A stretch of DNA of 64,000 bases. Source: Nocardioides sp. Soil797 (GTDB lineage: Bacteria; Actinomycetota; Actinomycetes; Propionibacteriales; Nocardioidaceae). The DNA lies in the NCBI GenBank assembly GCA_001429555.1, contig LMSR01000001.1:33191-97190 (forward strand), given 5' to 3'. Numbering within the stretch: position 1 is the first letter of the stretch; each line of letters begins with the position of its first letter. Shown one piece after another: positions 59,371 to 64,000 of this stretch. The notes under the pieces are model-generated. The model did not search any database. It was not told where the DNA came from and saw only the letters and a list, made by a program, of their open reading frames with translations. A program made the position numbers and the translations under genes.

Positions 59371-60825
59371 ATGGCAACCAACAACGGCAAGCACCAGGTG
59401 GTCGTGATCGGCTCCGGGTTCGGTGGGCTGTTCGGAACCAAGGCCCTCAAGCGTGCCGACGTCGAGGTGACCATGGTCGCCAAGACGACCCATCACCTGT
59501 TCCAGCCGTTGCTCTACCAGGTTGCCACCGGCATCCTGTCCCAGGGCGAGATCGCTCCGCCCACCCGTGAGGTGCTGGCCAAGCAGAAGAACGCGCAGGT
59601 CCTGCTCGGCACCGTCACCGACATCGACCTCGAGGCGCGCACGGTCACCCACCACGTCCTCGGCCGCGAGACCGTCTCCCACTACGACTCGCTGATCGTC
59701 GCCGCCGGCGCCAGCCAGTCCTACTTCGGCAACGACCACTTCGCCGAGTTCGCCCCCGGCATGAAGAGCATCGACGACGCGCTGGAGCTGCGCGGACGCA
59801 TCTTCGGTGCCTTCGAGATGGCCGAGAACGCGGCCCGTCGTGGCGAGCCCTACGACCACCTGCTGACCTTCGTGGTCGTCGGTGCCGGCCCGACCGGTGT
59901 GGAGATGGCCGGCCAGATCGCCGAGCTGGCCCACAAGACCCTCAAGCACGACTTCCGCAGCATCGACACCAAGCAGGCCCGCATCATCCTCTGTGACGCG
60001 GCTCCTCAGGTGCTTCCGCCGTTCGGCGTCAAGCTCGGCGCCAAGGCCAAGGGCGAGCTGGAGAAGATCGGCGTCGAGGTCCAGCTCGGTGCGATGGTCA
60101 CCAGCGTCGACGAGCGCGGGCTCGAGCTGAAGGACAAGGACGGCACGATCCGTCGCATCAACTCGGTCGCCAAGATCTGGGCGGCCGGCGTGCAGGCCAA
60201 CCCGCTCGGCAAGACCCTCTCCGAGCAGAGCGGTGCGCCGCTCGACCGGGCCGGCCGCATCTCGGTCAACCCCGACCTCACCCTCCCGGGCTACCCCGAG
60301 GTGTTCGTCCTCGGCGACATGATCTCGCTCGACAACCTGCCCGGTGTGGCCCAGGTGGCGATCCAGGGTGCGAAGTACGCCGCCAAGGAGATCGACAACC
60401 GCCTCAAGGACAAGGCACCGCAGAAGCCCTTCAGCTACTTCGACAAGGGCTCGATGGCGATCATCAGCAAGTTCCGTGCCGTCGCCTCGGTCGGCAAGCT
60501 GAAGCTGAACGGCTCCATCGCCTGGCTGATGTGGCTCGGTGTCCACCTGATCTACCTGACCGGCTTCAAGAGCCGCGTCGGTGCGTTGCTCAGCTGGGCG
60601 ATCACCTTCATCGGCAACGACCGCTCCGAGCGCACCGTCACCGAGCAGCAGATCTTCGCCCGCCAGGCGTTGGAGCGGCTCAATGCGGGCCCTCAGGACC
60701 TGGTCAGCAAGCCGGGTGAGTTCGACGCGAAGCTCGAGGCCAAGCGTGCCGAGCTGGAGGAGCGGGCCGCCGAGGAGTCACGCCTGACCGACGAGGGCCA
60801 GCGCGGCATCCACGCCGAGTCCTGA
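59371..60825 (+). CDS. ndh: Type II NADH dehydrogenase
   Basis: 484 residues. Non-proton-pumping NADH:quinone oxidoreductase at the inner membrane face. FAD-binding VVIGSGFGGLFGTKAL, NAD-binding VVVGAGPTGVEMAGQIAEL, TTHHLFQPLLYQVATG and the C-terminal FAD motif EVFVLGDM all fit NDH-2; the C-terminal ~100 residues supply the amphipathic membrane helices (WLMWLGVHLIYLTGFKSRV). The product could alternatively be a related quinone reductase. ATG 59371; GCAGG upstream. The 146-bp intergenic has no gene. Stop is 1 bp from the convergent thioesterase gene. Confidence 0.93.
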   Translation: MATNNGKHQVVVIGSGFGGLFGTKALKRADVEVTMVAKTTHHLFQPLLYQVATGILSQGEIAPPTREVLAKQKNAQVLLGTVTDIDLEARTVTHHVLGRETVSHYDSLIVAAGASQSYFGNDHFAEFAPGMKSIDDALELRGRIFGAFEMAENAARRGEPYDHLLTFVVVGAGPTGVEMAGQIAELAHKTLKHDFRSIDTKQARIILCDAAPQVLPPFGVKLGAKAKGELEKIGVEVQLGAMVTSVDERGLELKDKDGTIRRINSVAKIWAAGVQANPLGKTLSEQSGAPLDRAGRISVNPDLTLPGYPEVFVLGDMISLDNLPGVAQVAIQGAKYAAKEIDNRLKDKAPQKPFSYFDKGSMAIISKFRAVASVGKLKLNGSIAWLMWLGVHLIYLTGFKSRVGALLSWAITFIGNDRSERTVTEQQIFARQALERLNAGPQDLVSKPGEFDAKLEAKRAELEERAAEESRLTDEGQRGIHAES

Positions 60826-60826
60826 C

Positions 60827-61483
60827 CTACTCGAAGGTCTCCTGCTTCTGCTGGGCCATCTGCTCACGCGCCCAGCGGGGCAGGATGAAGATTCCCTCCG
60901 CCAGGACCGTTGGCCCTTCGGCGTCGCCGATGTGCGCTTCGACGTACGTCTTGACGCCCTCGACGCGGGTGATCCGGCCCTCGGCGTGCAGCGGGCCCAG
61001 CGGCGTTCCTCGCTTGTAGGTCAGGGTCAGCCGCCCGGTCATCCCGGGTGAGCCGCCTGCCGCGGCCGCCTCGCCGGCGATCTGGTCGAGGATCAGCGCA
61101 CTGACGCCGCCGTGGACGAGCCCGGGAGGGCCTTCGTAGGCCGCGCCGAGGGTGAAGTCGGCTGACGCCGTGCCGTCCTCGGCCCAGTGGGTCTGCAACG
61201 GCGGGGCGATCGCGTTGCGTTGGCCCACGACGGTGTTGCCCATGTTGCGCACCTTGCCCTCGGTGCTGATCACCGCGCCGTACGACCCCTCGAGCTGACT
61301 GGCCCGCAGCCGTGCGGTCAAGGCGTCGACCTGCTCCCGGATCTCGACCATCTCGTCGAAGGGGATGGTGCTGCGGATCACCGCATCGACGAGCTCGCGG
61401 GTGCTCTGGGCCAGCGCGCCGGCGACCTCGGTCTCGAGGGCGATCGCTTCAGGCGTGAGGTCTTCGGTGCGGTAGTTGAGCAT
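60827..61483 (-). CDS. PaaI-type hotdog thioesterase
   Basis: 218 residues. C-terminal hotdog domain (~100-205) with the characteristic PPGLVHGGVSALILDQIAGEA; a ~90-residue helical N-terminal extension precedes it. Hydrolyses an acyl-CoA in related proteins; substrate unknown. ATG 61483 is supported by TAGGGT 6 nt upstream (61490-61495), a leaderless-type box. Divergent from a GNAT gene. Confidence 0.9.
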   Translation of the reverse strand: MLNYRTEDLTPEAIALETEVAGALAQSTRELVDAVIRSTIPFDEMVEIREQVDALTARLRASQLEGSYGAVISTEGKVRNMGNTVVGQRNAIAPPLQTHWAEDGTASADFTLGAAYEGPPGLVHGGVSALILDQIAGEAAAAGGSPGMTGRLTLTYKRGTPLGPLHAEGRITRVEGVKTYVEAHIGDAEGPTVLAEGIFILPRWAREQMAQQKQETFE

Positions 61484-61571
61484 GGGGTCACCCTAGGGCT
61501 TGGCTCGTCGTTGATTGGCAAGGACACATATTGGCTTGGTCACCTCGGCAGTCGCATGGTCGGATGGGCGC

Positions 61572-62090
61572 ATGATCGAGCTCGTCGCCCCTGCTCCGGA
61601 CTTCTACGACTCCTGGCTCGTGGCCGAGGACGAGTTCGGTGACCAGCACCGGGACGGCTCCGGTTTCTCCGGACCGCGTCCCTCCACCGACCGGCCGGCG
61701 TACGACGCGATGGTGGCCGACCGCCTTGCCATGGCCGACCCTGCGACGCCGCTGCCTGAGGGGTTCGTGCACTGCACGTTCCTGTGGATGGTCGAGGACG
61801 CCGAGTTCGTCGGCTACCTGGCGATCCGTCACTCGCTCACGCCGTACCTCCTCGAGGAGGGCGGGCACATCGGCTACGCGGTGCGTCCCTCGCGGCGGCA
61901 GCAGGGTCACGCGACCCGTGCCCTGCGGCTCGCCCTGCCGGTCGCGGAGACGCTGGGGATCGAGCAGGCGCTGGTCGTCTGCGACGACGACAACATCGGT
62001 TCCTACCGCACGATCGAGAACAACGGTGGTGTGCTCGAGGATGTGCGCAAGGGCAAGCGGCGCTACTGGATCGACACGGCTGCGGGCTGA
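61572..62090 (+). CDS. GNAT-family N-acetyltransferase
   Basis: 172 residues. Acetyl-CoA motif A in IGYAVRPSRRQQGHATRALRLAL and motif B region VVCDDDNIGSYRTIENNGG identify the family; similar proteins act on amino groups of proteins or small molecules. ATG 61572. No specific acceptor can be named. Confidence 0.9.
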   Translation: MIELVAPAPDFYDSWLVAEDEFGDQHRDGSGFSGPRPSTDRPAYDAMVADRLAMADPATPLPEGFVHCTFLWMVEDAEFVGYLAIRHSLTPYLLEEGGHIGYAVRPSRRQQGHATRALRLALPVAETLGIEQALVVCDDDNIGSYRTIENNGGVLEDVRKGKRRYWIDTAAG

Positions 62091-62142
62091 TCTGCGCTCG
62101 TCTGCTCTGCTCTGGATCTGCCTAGTGCCCTGACGCCTGCTG

Positions 62143-64000
62143 TCACTCCTGCCCGCGGAAGCGCTCCAGGACGTCGGTGAACTCGTGCGGGTCGACCATG
62201 GTCGCGTCCAGCTTGTACGGCGGCATGCCGGTGCGGTGGATGAGCACCTTCCATCCGCGTCGGTCGGGCGACCCCTCGACCTCGAAGTTCGTGTAGTGAC
62301 TCGCCAGGTCGAAGCGGTGGTGGCTGTCGTGGGTGCGGATGTCGAGCTGGCCGCGCTCGACGACGACCTTGGGCGGCGCCGCGGTCGAGTGGGCGCTCCA
62401 GACCACGAAGGTGACCACCGCTGCCGCCGCGGCGATGGCGATGCTGGTCACTGACTTCTCCTGCCAGGCCAGCCAGGCCAGGGCAACGGTCGCAACGGCA
62501 CCCACCAGGAGGAGCACCAGCAGGAGCCGCTGGGTGCTGCGTGGCGCACTCAGCTCGATGGTCTCGTGGGGGTTGGGGCGCGAGCCCTGGTCGGACGCCG
62601 TGCGTTGGCCCGGTCGCTGGCGTGCTGGTGCCGTGGCTGAGGGCACGGTTTGTGGCCGCACCTTGGTCTGCTCCGTCCGCTGCTCCGTCCGTTTCTCCGG
62701 ATGTGTTGCCGGTCGGGTGACCTCGCTCGGTGGCGCTGCGGGCTCGGGAGCGGCCAGTTGACGGGCCACCTCGGCAGCAGTGGAGCGGCGGGGGTCAGTG
62801 GGCGGTGTCGGTGCGGCGGGCATTGCAGGCTCGGCGACTGCTGCCGCGGCTGGGCCAGGTGAGGTCGGTGCGTTCTGGGCCGGCGAGGCCCGGACCGGTG
62901 CTTCCTCGGCCGGCGGTTCCTTCGTCGGCGCGTCCTCGATCGGCGCCAAGGGTGCCGGCGGATGGGTGCGCGCAGTGACCGCGTTGAGCAGTTCTTCCAG
63001 GCTCTCGAACTTCTGTGCGTCTTCGGCCTGTGCGTCATTGGCCTGTGAATCCTCGGCCTGCGCGTCCGGCTGGGGCGTGGGTTCGGGGACTGGCGCTGGA
63101 ACTGGCGTCGGCTCGGGCACCGGTTCCGGCTCGGGGGTGGGCGTGGGCTCGGGCGTGGGCTCGGGCACCGGTGTCGGTTCGGGCGCCGGCTCGGGGACGG
63201 GCGTGGGCTCCGGTTCCGGGACGGGCGTGGGCTCCGGTTCCGGGTCGGGCGTGGGCTGCGGGACGGGCGTCGGCTCGGGCACTGGTTCCGGGACTGGCGT
63301 GGGCTGGGGCACTGGCTCGGGGACCGACTGGCCGGCGTACGCCGTCTTCTCGCCGGTCTCAGGTGTTGCCGCGGCAGACATCTGGGCAGTCGGCGCCTCG
63401 GCCGTGGGCGTTTGGGTGGCCAAGGTGGAGAGAGGGTCGATGGGTTGCGTGGGGCGCGCCTTGTCGCGCGCGGCGGAGCCTTCACGCTTCGGCGCGGACT
63501 CCTCGGCTCGAAGGACCGCCGCCAGGGCCGGGCCCGCGATAGCTGCGTCGGTGATCTGCGGGGTCTCGGCCGGTGCGGCTTCGTGCGCGACCTTGGCAGC
63601 AGTGTTCGGCGGGGTCGACTCGACGGCTGGCTGGGTGGCCGCCCCGGTGGCCGCGTCAGTGGGTTGGTGAGCTGGTTCCTCGGAGCTCTGCTGCGCAGGA
63701 GCGGCCCTGGGCCGGGGACGCTTGCGCTGCAGCATGCCGGCGAGCCTGGTTCGACGCTCTTCGGGACTCGGCTGCTCCCGGCTCTCGCCACGCAGGGCGG
63801 CGAAGACATCCCGGGGTGCGGACGGGGTGAAGCCGGTCGTGTCGACGTCGGCCAGTGCTGGACCGGGACCCGCGCGCTCGCCCGGATCGGCGATGGCTGA
63901 GTCCGTGTCGGCAGGCTCCGCAACGGCAGGCTCGGCGGCGGCAGGCTCCGCAACGGCAGGCTCGGCGGCGGCAGGCTCCGCAACGGCAGGCTCGGCGGCG
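62143..64000 (-). CDS. Pro/Glu-rich membrane protein with repetitive N-terminus, partial at right edge
   Basis: At least 618 residues; the start lies beyond the window. The visible N-terminal part is an Ala/Glu/Pro tandem ([10 protein letters not shown]) repeated at the edge, then a soluble ~50-residue segment ([44 protein letters not shown]), a long low-complexity region rich in PEPTPVPEP repeats (~63.07-63.32 kb), a second Ala/Pro linker, two membrane helices ([39 protein letters not shown]) and a ~75-residue C-terminal globular domain ([33 protein letters not shown]). An internal ATG at 63735 is not the true start. No enzyme motif found. Confidence 0.8.
   Translation of the reverse strand, partial: AAEPAVAEPAAAEPAVAEPAAAEPAVAEPADTDSAIADPGERAGPGPALADVDTTGFTPSAPRDVFAALRGESREQPSPEERRTRLAGMLQRKRPRPRAAPAQQSSEEPAHQPTDAATGAATQPAVESTPPNTAAKVAHEAAPAETPQITDAAIAGPALAAVLRAEESAPKREGSAARDKARPTQPIDPLSTLATQTPTAEAPTAQMSAAATPETGEKTAYAGQSVPEPVPQPTPVPEPVPEPTPVPQPTPDPEPEPTPVPEPEPTPVPEPAPEPTPVPEPTPEPTPTPEPEPVPEPTPVPAPVPEPTPQPDAQAEDSQANDAQAEDAQKFESLEELLNAVTARTHPPAPLAPIEDAPTKEPPAEEAPVRASPAQNAPTSPGPAAAAVAEPAMPAAPTPPTDPRRSTAAEVARQLAAPEPAAPPSEVTRPATHPEKRTEQRTEQTKVRPQTVPSATAPARQRPGQRTASDQGSRPNPHETIELSAPRSTQRLLLVLLLVGAVATVALAWLAWQEKSVTSIAIAAAAAVVTFVVWSAHSTAAPPKVVVERGQLDIRTHDSHHRFDLASHYTNFEVEGSPDRRGWKVLIHRTGMPPYKLDATMVDPHEFTDVLERFRGQE
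63911..64000. repeat. 30-bp tandem repeat at the window edge, three units visible
   Basis: Three perfect copies of a 30-bp unit (63911-63940, 63941-63970, 63971-64000), each encoding ten residues of the [10 protein letters not shown] pattern in the minus-strand gene. In-frame length (30 bp) means copy number can vary without a frameshift. The array continues past the edge to an unknown extent. Confidence 0.95.

Overview
The window is a contiguous piece of a high-GC actinobacterial chromosome, most likely Nocardioidaceae (Nocardioides-like). The indicators are an MhuD-type heme oxygenase, DUF3151, DUF3073, a DUF222/HNH gene, BldC, a sterol-carrier family protein, frequent GTG starts and many genes without a Shine-Dalgarno sequence. 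No plasmid or phage backbone, integrase, insertion sequence or CRISPR array is visible.

The backbone is a loose purine-biosynthesis archipelago: purA (6.1 kb), purD and purB (9.6-12.4 kb), purC (17.0 kb), purS-purQ (23.5-24.5 kb), purL (26.5 kb), and purF-purM (43.1-45.8 kb). Together with purM's usual neighbours DUF3073, valine dehydrogenase and bldC, this covers most steps from PRPP to AMP. purN, purE/K, purH and purine salvage are not in the window.

Layout. 0-2 kb: MFS exporter (cut by the left edge) divergent from a membrane protein plus winged-helix regulator, with a double palindromic operator between them; then DUF3151. 2-6 kb: class I LysRS, a LuxR-type regulator, a lipid kinase. 6-18 kb: purA, a Ser/Thr kinase with an extracellular FG-GAP region, purD, purB, a BCCT transporter, a Lys-rich secreted protein, MhuD and a second ABM-fold protein, a HIT-like protein, purC and an SRPBCC protein. 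18-21 kb: a decayed patch with a twice-broken DUF222/HNH gene and a phosphotransferase gene carrying an in-frame amber stop. 21-31 kb: rnhA, acyl-CoA ligase, purSQ, a secreted DUF1906 hydrolase, purL, and two secreted proteins flanked by a direct repeat of a doubly palindromic element. 31-41 kb: ABC-2 exporter with WYL regulator, sterol-carrier protein, lipoprotein, AlaA-type aminotransferase, M20 peptidase, and a Tat-exported molybdenum hydroxylase with its 2Fe-2S subunit. 41-50 kb: histidine kinase, purFM, vdh, bldC, MarR regulator, and a second kinase divergent from an ECF sigma factor. 50-64 kb: secreted and glycosidase-like proteins, a very large membrane protein, tRNA-Phe/Glu/Asp, methyltransferase, zincin, two CrcB fluoride channels coupled to a HATPase protein, NDH-2, thioesterase, GNAT, and a Pro/Glu-rich membrane protein cut by the right edge.

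The most notable non-coding signals are: (i) a TANNNT box 6-8 nt upstream of the start codon at 14 genes, read as leaderless promoters; (ii) two families of structured intergenic repeats, one with paired compensatory substitutions; (iii) paired palindromic operators at 0.8 kb and 38.1 kb; (iv) a candidate RNA switch ahead of the molybdenum hydroxylase; (v) 14-bp and 30-bp tandem repeats.
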